Positions 53,474-61,779 of a stretch of DNA of 64,000 nt are shown here, one piece after another (position 1 is the stretch's first letter; each line of letters starts with the position of its first letter). The position numbers and the translations under genes were made by a program. The DNA lies in assembly GCF_022496765.1 (NCBI RefSeq), contig NZ_VANV01000006.1:1-64000 (forward strand), written 5' to 3'. The notes below the pieces were generated by a model, which saw nothing but the letters and a program-made list of their open reading frames with translations, was not told the origin of the DNA and did not search any database. The DNA comes from Acidaminobacter sp. JC074. Its GTDB lineage: Bacteria; Bacillota; Clostridia; Peptostreptococcales; Acidaminobacteraceae.

Positions 53474-54982
53474 ATGAAGAATTTTAAAGTAAGATTTGGT
53501 AGTAGATTTATATGGAGGACATTTGTAATATGGTTGGGATCGCTTTTAATTCCTGCTATATTGTTCTTTTTATTTTTGTATATTCAATATGGTGCCAATG
53601 TGTTTAGTGTGTTTGATGGTGGCTTTGATCCAATGAGAACCTTTGGTAACTCTACTTTTGAACAAATTTCAAGAGAAATTAGTGTATGGGTAGCTGAGTC
53701 GCCAGACTTTGAGAACCATGAAAACATCACTGAAGAAGTGGATGCTCTTTTAGGTAATCGTGGTAACCATAGTGCAATGATATTAATCAGACGTGGTGAC
53801 AAGTTGGACGCCTTAAATACCATTACAAATGATGATTTGAAAGTCTTACAAGAAGAGTTTAAGAATGTCAATTTAGGCATGCTACCAGCCTATGGAGAGT
53901 TTTCAACTGAAATCAATGAATACCTTGCTGAGGAAAATGGCTATGTAATTGTAAGGCAAATTGATTTCAGATATCCTGATGGTGAAAAAGGCAGTGTTTA
54001 TTTCTTTATCAAGTACACCAATGTATCTTATGAGATTATAAAGGTCTTAGGCAATAATATCATGGGTGTCGCACTTGTAATGATGCTTTTAAATGCAGTG
54101 GGAACTTTTGTTGCCATAAAGAAAATGTCAAAGCCTATAGAAGAGTTAAGAGATGTTATGCAGTCCTATAAGAATGATGATTTTTCTAGAAGGTTACCTG
54201 AAGTGCCAGAAAAAAGATTCACTTATGTCATCAATTCAGCTGTCAATGATATGGCTTCATCTTTACAGGAAAACCAGAAGCTTAGAGAAGACTTAGAACT
54301 TAGAAGAACAGAGTTCTTTTCAAGAGTATCTCACGATACCAAGACGCCACTGGCATCAATTAGAGCTCATGCAGAAGCCTTAAGAGATGATCTCATAAGA
54401 GATGAAGACAAGAAGAAGAAGTATGTTGGTAATATCATCAGTAAAGTGAATGTGTTGGATAATATGATCAGTGAGTTGAACTTGTATTCAGATCTTGAAA
54501 TAGGCGTCAACCAATATGATTTTACAGAACTGAATATCAATGATTATATAAAGGATGTTCTTGGTGAGCTAAGGTATGATTACGAGGAAGATAAGCTTAA
54601 ACTTGATTATCAATGTTATGACAGTGACCAAAGAGTGTCGATAGATGTTCAGCGTTTTCATAGAGTCTTTATGAATCTTATCAACAACTCTTTAAAGTAC
54701 TCTGATAAAAAGCCTGTTCACATTGATGTGACCTTGGTATCGGTGGATAAACATGCAAGGATAACCTTTAGAGACAATGGTATGGGTGTAGATTTAGAAG
54801 AGCCTAATGTACTCATTGAATCCTTTAGAAGAGGTGATGAATCACGTAACCCTAATAAGGCAGGTTCTGGACTTGGTCTATCCATTATTAAAACCATAGT
54901 TAAAAAACATAAGGGAACCATGAACATTCATTCAGTTTATGGTGAATACTTTGAAGTTGAAATCACACTTCCAACCTTATAA
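53474..54982 (+). CDS. HisKA sensor histidine kinase (second copy, orphan)
   Basis: The 502-residue kinase is a clear paralogue of the 50041-51567 product. It has the same two transmembrane segments, similar sensor landmarks (YVIVRQIDFRYPDG against YVLLRQIDFYYADG), HAMP, and H287 in RVSHDTKTPLASIRAHAEAL at the identical residue number. The HATPase motifs NLINNSLKYSDKKP and GSGLGLSIIKTI complete it. GGGAG precedes the ATG at 53474. Unlike the first copy it has no regulator gene after it, but ends at a terminator, so it is an orphan that may phosphorylate the OmpR-type regulator at 51545. The Rpn locus separates the two copies. Confidence 0.9.
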   Translation: MKNFKVRFGSRFIWRTFVIWLGSLLIPAILFFLFLYIQYGANVFSVFDGGFDPMRTFGNSTFEQISREISVWVAESPDFENHENITEEVDALLGNRGNHSAMILIRRGDKLDALNTITNDDLKVLQEEFKNVNLGMLPAYGEFSTEINEYLAEENGYVIVRQIDFRYPDGEKGSVYFFIKYTNVSYEIIKVLGNNIMGVALVMMLLNAVGTFVAIKKMSKPIEELRDVMQSYKNDDFSRRLPEVPEKRFTYVINSAVNDMASSLQENQKLREDLELRRTEFFSRVSHDTKTPLASIRAHAEALRDDLIRDEDKKKKYVGNIISKVNVLDNMISELNLYSDLEIGVNQYDFTELNINDYIKDVLGELRYDYEEDKLKLDYQCYDSDQRVSIDVQRFHRVFMNLINNSLKYSDKKPVHIDVTLVSVDKHARITFRDNGMGVDLEEPNVLIESFRRGDESRNPNKAGSGLGLSIIKTIVKKHKGTMNIHSVYGEYFEVEITLPTL

Positions 54983-54983
54983 T

Positions 54984-55014
54984 AAAATCTCTCTTCTTTG
55001 AGGAGAGATTTTTT
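54984..55014 (+). terminator. Terminator after the orphan kinase gene
   Basis: A 10-bp stem (54984-54993 with 55003-55012) leads into a T-run. Confidence 0.85.
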
Positions 55015-55057
55015 ACGTTTGATTCCTCAAAATAGATATTTCTTACAAGTTTAAGGA

Positions 55058-55197
55058 GTGAAATACGAAAATTACAAAGATTTTAATCAAGCTTTTTCGA
55101 TATAGCTCAGATCTTTGATATTGAACTTAGACCAATGAATAGTTCAGAAATCATCAATGATTTTAAACATGGTTTTCATGATGAGTTTGGAAATTAG
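55058..55197 (+). pseudogene. Frameshifted remnant of a small gene
   Basis: A GTG frame reads KYENYKDFNQAF and stops early. One inserted base in the T-run near 55092 would join it to DIAQIFDIELRPMNSSEIIN, which continues to TAG at 55195-55197. The combined peptide of about 46 residues resembles the start of a helical protein but cannot be named. An AAGGAG site precedes it. It is probably a decayed gene. Confidence 0.35.
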
Positions 55198-55220
55198 AGA
55201 AAATCTTAAAAGACTAGATG

Positions 55221-55259
55221 CTCACACAGTATTTTCGTATCAAAAAAATACTATGTGAG
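55221..55259 (+). terminator. 15-bp hairpin, terminator-like
   Basis: Arms 55221-55235 and 55245-55259 pair with a single mismatch around a 9-nt loop, followed by a T-rich stretch. It overlaps the first unit of the palindromic repeat series. Confidence 0.5.
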
Positions 55260-55318
55260 TATTTTATTCGTACTAAAAAGGTACTGTGACAGTATATTAT
55301 TCCTACGAAAAAAATACT
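55228..55318 (+). repeat. Three tandem imperfect palindromic repeats
   Basis: Units at 55228-55252, 55258-55285 and 55291-55318 share the pattern AGTATTTT ... CGTA ... AAAATACT (with variants), each roughly self-complementary, at 30- to 33-bp spacing. They lie in a gene-poor 437-bp gap between the orphan kinase and the CDF-like gene. This could be an operator array or a small repeat family. Confidence 0.55.
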
Positions 55319-55399
55319 ATTATTACGCTTTATCTGTCTTGAACAATAATTTTATTAGTGTAGATTTGTGATCATATCACTTTGAAATATAGTAATAAG

Positions 55400-55419
55400 C
55401 CCATCCTATTTTGGATGGG
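55400..55419 (-). terminator. Terminator of the TetR / CDF-like operon
   Basis: CCCATCC (55400-55406) pairs with GGATGGG (55413-55419) at the 3' end of the minus-strand gene. On that strand A+T-rich sequence follows. Confidence 0.7.
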
Positions 55420-56265
55420 TTACTTTAGAATAATCATATTTGTTATAACTTCTATGTCATAAACTGCTTGAATCTGCGCTTTTATTTCATCTAAAGCTTG
55501 GCAGAAAAGCTTTATGTTAAGGTCGTCATTTACATAGGTATTAAGTGTAAGAATCTTATTCTTGTAGCCGTAATCGTTAAGAACTAAATCATCTATATGG
55601 TCTATATAAGGTGATTGCTCAAACAATGTATAAATTCTTTTTTTAGTTTGTTCATCAAGTCCAAGTCCAATTAAAACCTTCTTATGATAAGAAATGGTTC
55701 TAAGCCCGGTTAAGATCATAATAAGAGACATGATGATAATAGAGATTTTGGAGGCATTTGTCTTGGTTAAAATGCCTGATAAACTGATGACATTTACCAT
55801 ACCCATAAAGGCTTCGTTTCGAGTGATGAGACCTATGATTCTTAAAGAAGTTGATTCTAGTTCATTAGCTTCCTTTATAGTCATGCTTCCTACATAATAC
55901 TTAATAAAAGAAACCAGACTTATGATCAATAAACTTATATGGTCAAGGTGAGTTTCATGACCAAGATGAAGCCCTTCTCTAAAAAAGACAATACCAAAAT
56001 ATACTAGAACAATAGAGAGGGAGATGTTAAAGAAATATTCCTTTCTTCCATTGATCAAGCGTTTTTCTTTGTCTGTTAGGCTTTGGTTCTTTCTGATAAA
56101 TCTTAGGTTGGAGTAAGCAATTGCACCACCGATGAAGGCGCTTGATGCCTGAGCATATAATAAGATAGCGTCTAATCGTTTTGCAAGTATCAAAACAATA
56201 AGGCCTAGAAGAAGGTTCATATAAAGTTCTAGTTTAGTTGCTTTCATAATAGACGCTTGTCTCAT
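55420..56265 (-). CDS. CDF-like membrane protein lacking the usual metal ligands
   Basis: The 281-residue protein has six hydrophobic helices and a C-terminal soluble domain of about 80 residues (TKKRIYTLFEQSPYIDHIDD), the layout of cation diffusion facilitators. The family's metal-binding residues are missing. TM2 reads LYAQASSAFIGGAIAYSN where an HxxxD or DxxxD motif would be expected, and TM5 reads RNEAFMGMVNVISL instead of NADALHDxxxD. It may move another ion or act as a sensor. It lies 7 bp after the TetR gene in the same operon, so its expression is probably set by that repressor. Confidence 0.65.
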   Translation of the reverse strand: MRQASIMKATKLELYMNLLLGLIVLILAKRLDAILLYAQASSAFIGGAIAYSNLRFIRKNQSLTDKEKRLINGRKEYFFNISLSIVLVYFGIVFFREGLHLGHETHLDHISLLIISLVSFIKYYVGSMTIKEANELESTSLRIIGLITRNEAFMGMVNVISLSGILTKTNASKISIIIMSLIMILTGLRTISYHKKVLIGLGLDEQTKKRIYTLFEQSPYIDHIDDLVLNDYGYKNKILTLNTYVNDDLNIKLFCQALDEIKAQIQAVYDIEVITNMIILK

Positions 56266-56272
56266 ATTTCAC

Positions 56273-56854
56273 CTATCTCTTGATGCCATCCAACAAGTTT
56301 TTAAATGTATCTTCCCCAACATCTACTAGGCTGTAGTCGCCTTTGTGAAGAATCCAGTCAAAGACAATACCTCTTTGCGTTCTGTGAATGATGTCCGTTA
56401 ACTTGTCTAGATCCATTTCTATAAACTGCTCGTTTTTAATACCTTCATTTACAATTTCTTTTAAGAACTTATAAGTGTTTCTTTCCTTGCTAATTAAGTA
56501 ATCTGTTTTATTGTTAAGAGATGTCTCAGTAGAGTACATAATGGATGCAATTTCATAATTAAAATTATCTTCAAAGAACTCAAACTGCATTTTGATGAAG
56601 TTCAAAAGATGAGTGATGGCATCTGGACTTTGAGATTTTTCGAAAAAGTCTTTATACATGAGATCACTTCTGTAGAAGAGTTCAATGATTATATTTTCTT
56701 TTGTCTTAAAGTATGTAAAAAAGGATGCATGTGAAATGCCTATTTCATTGGTTATATCGATTGTACGCGTTGCCAAGTAACCTTTTTCTCTGAACATTTT
56801 TATGGATGCTTGAAATATTTTTTCTCTAGTTATTTCTGATTTTTTTTGCTTCAT
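56273..56854 (-). CDS. TetR-family repressor
   Basis: The 193-residue regulator has an N-terminal TetR helix-turn-helix (EKIFQASIKMFREKGYLATR ... TNEIGISHASFFTYFKTKEN) and a helical ligand-binding domain. The start at 56854 follows GGAGG; the frame extends to 56902. A TTGAGT-GA-ACTTAA site overlaps its promoter region (56876-56889). The same operator type is found three times in front of the chemoreceptor and amidohydrolase genes, so it most likely autoregulates and controls those genes. It leads the operon with the CDF-like gene. The ligand is unknown, but probably a substrate of the amidohydrolase/MFS pathway. Confidence 0.9.
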   Translation of the reverse strand: MKQKKSEITREKIFQASIKMFREKGYLATRTIDITNEIGISHASFFTYFKTKENIIIELFYRSDLMYKDFFEKSQSPDAITHLLNFIKMQFEFFEDNFNYEIASIMYSTETSLNNKTDYLISKERNTYKFLKEIVNEGIKNEQFIEMDLDKLTDIIHRTQRGIVFDWILHKGDYSLVDVGEDTFKNLLDGIKR

Positions 56855-56875
56855 GTTTCCTCCGTCTGCATAATT

Positions 56876-56889
56876 TTGAGTGAACTTAA
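56876..56889. promoter_or_regulatory. Operator at the tetR promoter
   Basis: TTGAGT-GA-ACTTAA is one mismatch from the symmetric site TTGAGT-NN-ACTCAA. On the minus strand it lies just downstream of a TATAAT box, about 25 bp before the tetR start, a position suited to repression. Confidence 0.65.
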
Positions 56890-56934
56890 TTTGATTATAC
56901 ATGAATAATGAAAAATCGAAAAGTGATTCTTAGC

Positions 56935-58413
56935 CTACTGCTGTAAAGTCTGACTGAGAGATTTAATCTTATTTGATTTCAAGCTTAAATCTTTAATTCT
57001 TTCATTGTTATAGAGGGTAGTTTTATCTATTTCTGACGTAGAAGCAGACAGTTCTTCAATGATGCTGGTCATGCTTTCGATGTCTTTATAAATAATGTCA
57101 TACTTGCCCACTAGTTCTTGCATAGATTCAAAGCCCTTCTCTGAAATTTCTGTGTTATGAGAGGCTTTTTCGAGGATATGATTGAACTTACTGGCAATTG
57201 CCTTAGCAGTTACTTGACTGTCTTGAATAGCCCTCTCACCTAAACTTATCTTTTCTTTAGAAGCAAGACCATGACTGTTGATTTTTTCTAAAATGTCTCC
57301 AATATCAGATGCTATTTGATCACTTTCTTCAGCAAGATTTCTAATTTCTTCAGCAACGATTGAAAAACCTTTACCATGGACACCTGCCCGTGCAGCTTCA
57401 ATAGAAGCGTTGAGTGCAAGTAGATTGCTTTGACTTGCGATATCCTTGATTCTGTCCAGTGATCCAGTGATGGCTTTAATGGACGCGTTTAAAGCATGGA
57501 CCGTTTCAGTTGCCGTCCTTACTGAGTCTTTAGTTGTAACAATACTGTTCGACATATCATTTATCTCATGAATACAATCTGTGATGTGTTTATGAATCTC
57601 CCTATTAGCCTTAGAAACCTGTCTTATATCTGCTAAGTTTATTTCTACAATATTTTTGGTTGTAGACGATGCATGCCATAGGTCTGTGATATGACTAGCA
57701 CTGTCTTTGAGACCTACATTTGCTTCTGTTACTATGTGGACCAATTTGTCATTACTGGTATTAAGATCTGTAAAAGCATCGTCCATATAAGCGCTTTCTA
57801 TGTTTAATGTATTGGCCGTTTCCAAAAGTGCTTGGTTTAGTTGAGTAGTCTTAGCAAGCGAATCATTTGTAAGTTGTGTTTGTGTTTCTGCTTCAACAAT
57901 GAGTTTACTACCCCAAGAAACCTGAAAAAACATCAAAAGTGTGATGGTGTTTATGATGGTAATTAAGATTGTAAATACCAGCGGGGTAGGTGCTAAAAGA
58001 TGAAAACCGTGAGGATTGATTATGTATATAGAAATCAATCCTAAATTGAAGATGACAGTGTGTATGATGCTTAGTGTTTTGTTGTAGTAAAGAGTAACCA
58101 TTACAAAATAGATCAACAGCATGAAGACAACGATTAAATGAACATCACCCTGATACTGTGTATAAAAAAAATTAAGTAGAGGTATCAGGATGATTGAGTA
58201 AGCTTTTAAATAAAGTCTATTATTATCTACTTTTATGAAGTAGATGATAGTGATAATGAGTGAAGGCCCTATTAAGTTTAAAAAAGCTGTAGCCATCTGA
58301 GAACCTAATGATAATCCCATCATTTGGCTTCCAATTAGTAAATTAAAGATTAATACAAGTATGTAGTTTACTTTAATGGCTTTTTTTAAGGATGTTATTT
58401 TTTTTGGACTCAT
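56935..58413 (-). CDS. Membrane chemoreceptor-like protein (MCP signalling domain)
   Basis: The 492-residue protein has a membrane region of six to seven hydrophobic helices (about residues 15-170) instead of the usual periplasmic sensor. A long coiled coil follows, then the MCP signalling domain with a recognisable tip (QSNLLALNASIEAARAG, GFSIVAEEIRNLAEES). HAMP is not evident. The start at 58413 follows GGTGGAGG. A TTTACA-16-TATAAT promoter reads into it. Its promoter and that of the amidohydrolase operon face each other between common operator sites, so the receptor is probably induced together with the catabolic genes and would sense the same compound. Confidence 0.88.
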   Translation of the reverse strand: MSPKKITSLKKAIKVNYILVLIFNLLIGSQMMGLSLGSQMATAFLNLIGPSLIITIIYFIKVDNNRLYLKAYSIILIPLLNFFYTQYQGDVHLIVVFMLLIYFVMVTLYYNKTLSIIHTVIFNLGLISIYIINPHGFHLLAPTPLVFTILITIINTITLLMFFQVSWGSKLIVEAETQTQLTNDSLAKTTQLNQALLETANTLNIESAYMDDAFTDLNTSNDKLVHIVTEANVGLKDSASHITDLWHASSTTKNIVEINLADIRQVSKANREIHKHITDCIHEINDMSNSIVTTKDSVRTATETVHALNASIKAITGSLDRIKDIASQSNLLALNASIEAARAGVHGKGFSIVAEEIRNLAEESDQIASDIGDILEKINSHGLASKEKISLGERAIQDSQVTAKAIASKFNHILEKASHNTEISEKGFESMQELVGKYDIIYKDIESMTSIIEELSASTSEIDKTTLYNNERIKDLSLKSNKIKSLSQTLQQ

Positions 58414-58440
58414 TTGACCTCCACCTATCACTAAAGAATA

Positions 58441-58452
58441 TGAGTTGACTTA
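58441..58452. promoter_or_regulatory. Third operator-like site, chemoreceptor side
   Basis: TGAGT-TG-ACTTA is an imperfect version of the TTGAGT-NN-ACTCAA operator. It lies just downstream of the chemoreceptor promoter -10 box (58460-58465 on the minus strand). Confidence 0.5.
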
Positions 58453-58459
58453 TATTTTC

Positions 58460-58487
58460 ATTATACACATGTTTTTTAGCTTGTAAA
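58460..58487 (-). promoter_or_regulatory. Promoter of the chemoreceptor gene
   Basis: On the minus strand TTTACA (58487-58482), a 16-bp spacer and TATAAT (58465-58460) form a good housekeeping promoter, flanked by operators at 58491-58512 and 58441-58452. Confidence 0.65.
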
Positions 58488-58490
58488 GGA

Positions 58491-58512
58491 ATTTTTGAGT
58501 CAACTCAAAAAT
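58491..58512. promoter_or_regulatory. Central operator of the TetR regulon
   Basis: A 22-bp symmetric site: arms ATTTTTGAGT and ACTCAAAAAT with spacer CA. It lies between the two divergent promoters, next to the -35 box of each. Confidence 0.75.
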
Positions 58513-58515
58513 ATC

Positions 58516-58544
58516 TTGTAATTTCAGAAGTGACCATATACAAT
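58516..58544 (+). promoter_or_regulatory. Promoter of the amidohydrolase operon
   Basis: TTGTAA (58516-58521), a 17-bp spacer and TACAAT (58539-58544) form a promoter bracketed by operators at 58491-58512 and 58549-58562. Confidence 0.65.
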
Positions 58545-58548
58545 AAAA

Positions 58549-58562
58549 TTGAGTCGACTCAA
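58549..58562. promoter_or_regulatory. Start-site operator of the amidohydrolase operon
   Basis: TTGAGTCGACTCAA is a perfect 14-bp palindrome at the expected transcription start, matching the arms of the site at 58491-58512. Confidence 0.75.
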
Positions 58563-58582
58563 ATAAATGACTGGAGGAAAGA

Positions 58583-59878
58583 ATGAAAAGAGCATATATC
58601 AATGCAAATATTATTACAGGTGATGCATCTGATGAAGTAATTAGAGATGGGTGTATCATTGTTAATGGCTTAGGTAAGCTGGCTTTTGTTGGTAGGACAA
58701 ATGAAGCTGCATTAGGACAACTTGAAACCATTGATTTAAAGGGCAGGTATGTTATGCCAGGGCTAATCAACGCCCACATCCATATGTTTACACAGGGTGG
58801 ACCTGTTAAAAATATGGATTCTAAACAAGCAGCAAAGTTTATGAAATTCTTAAAAACCCGTATAGGTCAGAGAGTGATGAAGAAACTTTATGCCTACAAC
58901 ACAAGTGCATTTATCAATGCAGGTGTCACCACAGTAAGAGATGTGGGATCTTTTATGAATTACGACTTGATGATGAAAGAACTTATTGAAAAGGGTGAAG
59001 TCGTTGGCCCTAGAATAATATGTTCTGGTGGCATCATTACACCAACAGGAGGACATGGTTGTGAAATGCCGGGTACTGTCGTTTGTGATGGTCCTATCGA
59101 GTTTGCCAAAGCAGTGAGACATCATTATCACTTAAAAACAGACTGGATAAAAATTTGTAATACCGGTGGGGTATCTGATGCTAAATATGTAGGTGAAGCT
59201 GGTATGCCGCATATGACCTTTGAAGAAATTCAAGCTGCATGCACAGAGGCTCATAAGAGAAACATGATGGTCGCCTCGCATTGTGAGAGTACAGAAGGCA
59301 TCATTGATGCTTTAAGAGCTGGTGTTGATACCATTGAACATGGTGCAGATTTTGATGAAGAAATTGCCGAGATGTTTAAAAATAACAGGAAGGCCTTAAG
59401 AGGCTATACATCTTTGATTCCAACTTTAGCTGCTGCAGGTGGACTGGTTAATAACAAGGAAAAGTTTATTGATAACGAAGGCAACAGAATAGTGCTTGGC
59501 AATGCAGAAAGAATCAGTCAAGGATGTATTGATGGTTTTCAGAAGGCCCTAAAGTACGGTGTTAAGCTTGGTATGGGTACAGATGTTTCAGTTCCCAATG
59601 TTACCGCCTATAATACCTATCAAGAACTTCTCTTGTATAAGGACAACTCAGATTTGACCAATCTTGAAATCATTGAACTGGCAACCAAGGCCAATGCCGA
59701 AGTACTAGACATAGACCATCTTACAGGTTGTCTTAAGGTTGATTTGGATGCAGATTTTATTGTCCTTAAAGGCAACCCTTTAAAGGACTTAAACAACATA
59801 AAGGATCCTGTTCATGTAGTCACAAGAGGATACTTTATTGAAAAGCCAACTTACAAAACCGTTGAAGGTGTAGATTAG
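58583..59878 (+). CDS. Metal-dependent amidohydrolase
   Basis: The 431-residue enzyme belongs to the imidazolonepropionase/prolidase-like branch of the amidohydrolase superfamily. The metal site is complete: H65 and H67 in NAHIHM, K190 (probable carboxylated bridge) in DWIKICNTGG, H233 in ASHCES, H253 in TIEHG and D334 in MGTDVSV. An N-terminal and C-terminal beta sandwich flank the barrel. GGAGG lies upstream of the ATG. It heads an operon with an MFS transporter and a TetR regulator, so it probably hydrolyses an amide, lactam or N-acyl compound imported by that transporter. The actual substrate cannot be read from the sequence. Confidence 0.92.
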   Translation: MKRAYINANIITGDASDEVIRDGCIIVNGLGKLAFVGRTNEAALGQLETIDLKGRYVMPGLINAHIHMFTQGGPVKNMDSKQAAKFMKFLKTRIGQRVMKKLYAYNTSAFINAGVTTVRDVGSFMNYDLMMKELIEKGEVVGPRIICSGGIITPTGGHGCEMPGTVVCDGPIEFAKAVRHHYHLKTDWIKICNTGGVSDAKYVGEAGMPHMTFEEIQAACTEAHKRNMMVASHCESTEGIIDALRAGVDTIEHGADFDEEIAEMFKNNRKALRGYTSLIPTLAAAGGLVNNKEKFIDNEGNRIVLGNAERISQGCIDGFQKALKYGVKLGMGTDVSVPNVTAYNTYQELLLYKDNSDLTNLEIIELATKANAEVLDIDHLTGCLKVDLDADFIVLKGNPLKDLNNIKDPVHVVTRGYFIEKPTYKTVEGVD

Positions 59879-59886
59879 GGGGAATC

Positions 59887-61152
59887 ATGAAAAAAAGATA
59901 TTATGGATGGAATATAGCACTTGTATGTTTGGGATTGTTTTTAATTGGTGCTACACTTACGGTTACTTTAGGCGTATTCTTCCCTGCTATAACAGCCACA
60001 CATGGCTTTACACAGGCTGAAGTCAGTCTGATTGTTTCTTTCTTTACATTGGGATCACTTGCTTCAGCAGCCATCTATAAAAAAGTTGTTTCAAAGATGA
60101 ATCTGAAAGTAGCAGTCTTGCTATTTACATTATTCCAAGCAGCTGCAGTTGTTGGTATGTCAATGGCTGATAGCCTTCAAGGACTTTACTTGCTTGGATT
60201 TATAGCAGGCTTCTTCGGGTCCAACCTACCAATGTTTGGTCAGCTTCTAGTGACCAACTGGTTTGACAAGAAAAGAGGAACAGCTATGGCTGTTGTTATT
60301 TCTGGTGTAGGTATCAATCAAATAATAATCATGCCAATCCTTGTTAATTTAATTGCAGGATTTGATTATAAACTCGCCTTTTTATTTTATGCAGGACTCA
60401 TGGTTGTTATAGGCGTGATAGGATTTCTTGTAATAAAAGAATCGCCTAAGGTCTTTGGTCTTGAAAAAGATGGTGTCATCAAGTTTGGTGGTAATGTTTC
60501 TAATGAAAAGAAACATAGTGATTCCATCAGTGTGCCATTAAAAAAAGCGATTTTTCATAAGTCATTTTTCTCTATCCAAATCATGCATCAATTGATAAAT
60601 GTGGTTGGTATGGCAATTGGTCTTCAATTGACGACTTATTTGACAAATATTCAACTTACTACAACTGAGATTGCATCCTTTTTTGCCTTGCTTGGTGTGA
60701 TTTCTTTCTTCTCTAGATTCCTTGTAGGTATCTTATTAGATGTACTAGGTCTAAAGAAATCCAACATCATTTGGGGAATCTCTGGTATCATAGCCATTGT
60801 ATCGCTACTTCTTTTACCGATAAATCCAACTATGAAGTTTGTTTATATGATTTTCTCTGGTGGTGGTTTGGCTTATACACAAATTATGACGGCTATTGCC
60901 TATGCTAGATTCTATGGTGATGAAACATTTCCTCAAATACAGGCCGTTAGTAAGGTGATATCAAGTCTTTGTACGGCAGTAGGTGTTGTTGCTTCTGGTG
61001 TTTTAATTGACCAGTTAGGTTTTGCAAAGTTGTATCAGTTTGCCTTAATAGGTTTTGTTATTGCTGTCATCTTTGGTCATATCGCTATGACATCTGGTAC
61101 AAATCTTCAAAAGAAGCTAAAGGCAGAAGGCAAGTTAAGAAAGATTGCTTAA
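59887..61152 (+). CDS. MFS transporter
   Basis: The 421-residue protein has twelve predicted membrane helices and MFS/OFA-like features (YYGWNIALVCLGLFLIG at the N terminus; FFSRFLVGILLDVLGLKKSN as the motif A-like loop between helices 8 and 9). It lies 8 bp after the amidohydrolase gene, with a GGGG site within the gap, and is followed closely by a TetR gene. The context suggests uptake of the amidohydrolase substrate, although export is possible. The OFA (oxalate/formate antiporter) resemblance is loose. Confidence 0.88.
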   Translation: MKKRYYGWNIALVCLGLFLIGATLTVTLGVFFPAITATHGFTQAEVSLIVSFFTLGSLASAAIYKKVVSKMNLKVAVLLFTLFQAAAVVGMSMADSLQGLYLLGFIAGFFGSNLPMFGQLLVTNWFDKKRGTAMAVVISGVGINQIIIMPILVNLIAGFDYKLAFLFYAGLMVVIGVIGFLVIKESPKVFGLEKDGVIKFGGNVSNEKKHSDSISVPLKKAIFHKSFFSIQIMHQLINVVGMAIGLQLTTYLTNIQLTTTEIASFFALLGVISFFSRFLVGILLDVLGLKKSNIIWGISGIIAIVSLLLLPINPTMKFVYMIFSGGGLAYTQIMTAIAYARFYGDETFPQIQAVSKVISSLCTAVGVVASGVLIDQLGFAKLYQFALIGFVIAVIFGHIAMTSGTNLQKKLKAEGKLRKIA

Positions 61153-61171
61153 TTAGAATGTAGAGGTGACC

Positions 61172-61720
61172 ATGGGTACAAGTTGTAAAAAAGCATTGAT
61201 TTACGATACAACCCTTAAGATGTTAAAAAACAAAGATTACATGTCCATCACCATTAGAAAGATATGCGAATCAGCGGGTATCTCTGTTGGCACCTTCTAC
61301 ATCTACTACAAGTCAAAAGATGAGATTATAGAAGAACTTTTTGAAGAGATGACACATGAAATGAATTTTGATGTAACGTGTCAGCAAGTGAATCTTAGTG
61401 GCTTAAACCAAGTTTGTCACCAACTTATAGAAGTGATTATACAGAACAAGATTTTAGTTAAGGCCTTTTTTGTTTCAAAGTTATTTTATGAGAAAGAAGC
61501 ATGCAAGGACCATATACAGGTCCTCATTGAACCTTTTATTATCAAGCATTTTAGTGAAGAGCTTGTCGACCTAGCAGTAAACTCTTTATCGCAACTGATA
61601 AAAGGACTTATTTATGAGTGGATAGTCTCTTATTGTGATGACGATATACTTTTAAGGGGAAAAGAAACCATAGACGACTATATATTATTTCTCTTAGATC
61701 GAAAAAATGTATCTGATTGA
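61172..61720 (+). CDS. Second TetR-family regulator of the amidohydrolase operon
   Basis: The 182-residue regulator has an N-terminal TetR helix-turn-helix (SITIRKICESAGISVGTFYI) and a helical C-terminal domain of the TetR_C type. The start at 61172 follows GAGGTG; a GTG at 61166 is possible but overlaps that site. It is the last gene of the operon headed by the amidohydrolase. With two TetR proteins around the same divergent promoters, either could bind the TTGAGT-NN-ACTCAA operators. The tetR at 56854 has one in its own promoter and is the better candidate, while this one may fine-tune the operon. Confidence 0.88.
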   Translation: MGTSCKKALIYDTTLKMLKNKDYMSITIRKICESAGISVGTFYIYYKSKDEIIEELFEEMTHEMNFDVTCQQVNLSGLNQVCHQLIEVIIQNKILVKAFFVSKLFYEKEACKDHIQVLIEPFIIKHFSEELVDLAVNSLSQLIKGLIYEWIVSYCDDDILLRGKETIDDYILFLLDRKNVSD

Positions 61721-61753
61721 AAGTTGTGTGATATTGAAATACTTTTAGCCTAA

Positions 61754-61779
61754 TAAACCTATCCATCAGGATAGGTTTA
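61754..61779. terminator. Bidirectional terminator
   Basis: An 11-bp stem (61754-61764 with 61769-61779), loop ATCA, serves the amidohydrolase operon and the convergent Phd-Uma2 gene, whose stop overlaps it. Confidence 0.8.

Noticed and set aside
55228..55318. Palindromic repeats considered as a CRISPR array
   Set aside because: The units differ from each other, the intervals are only about 5 bp, and there are no cas genes.
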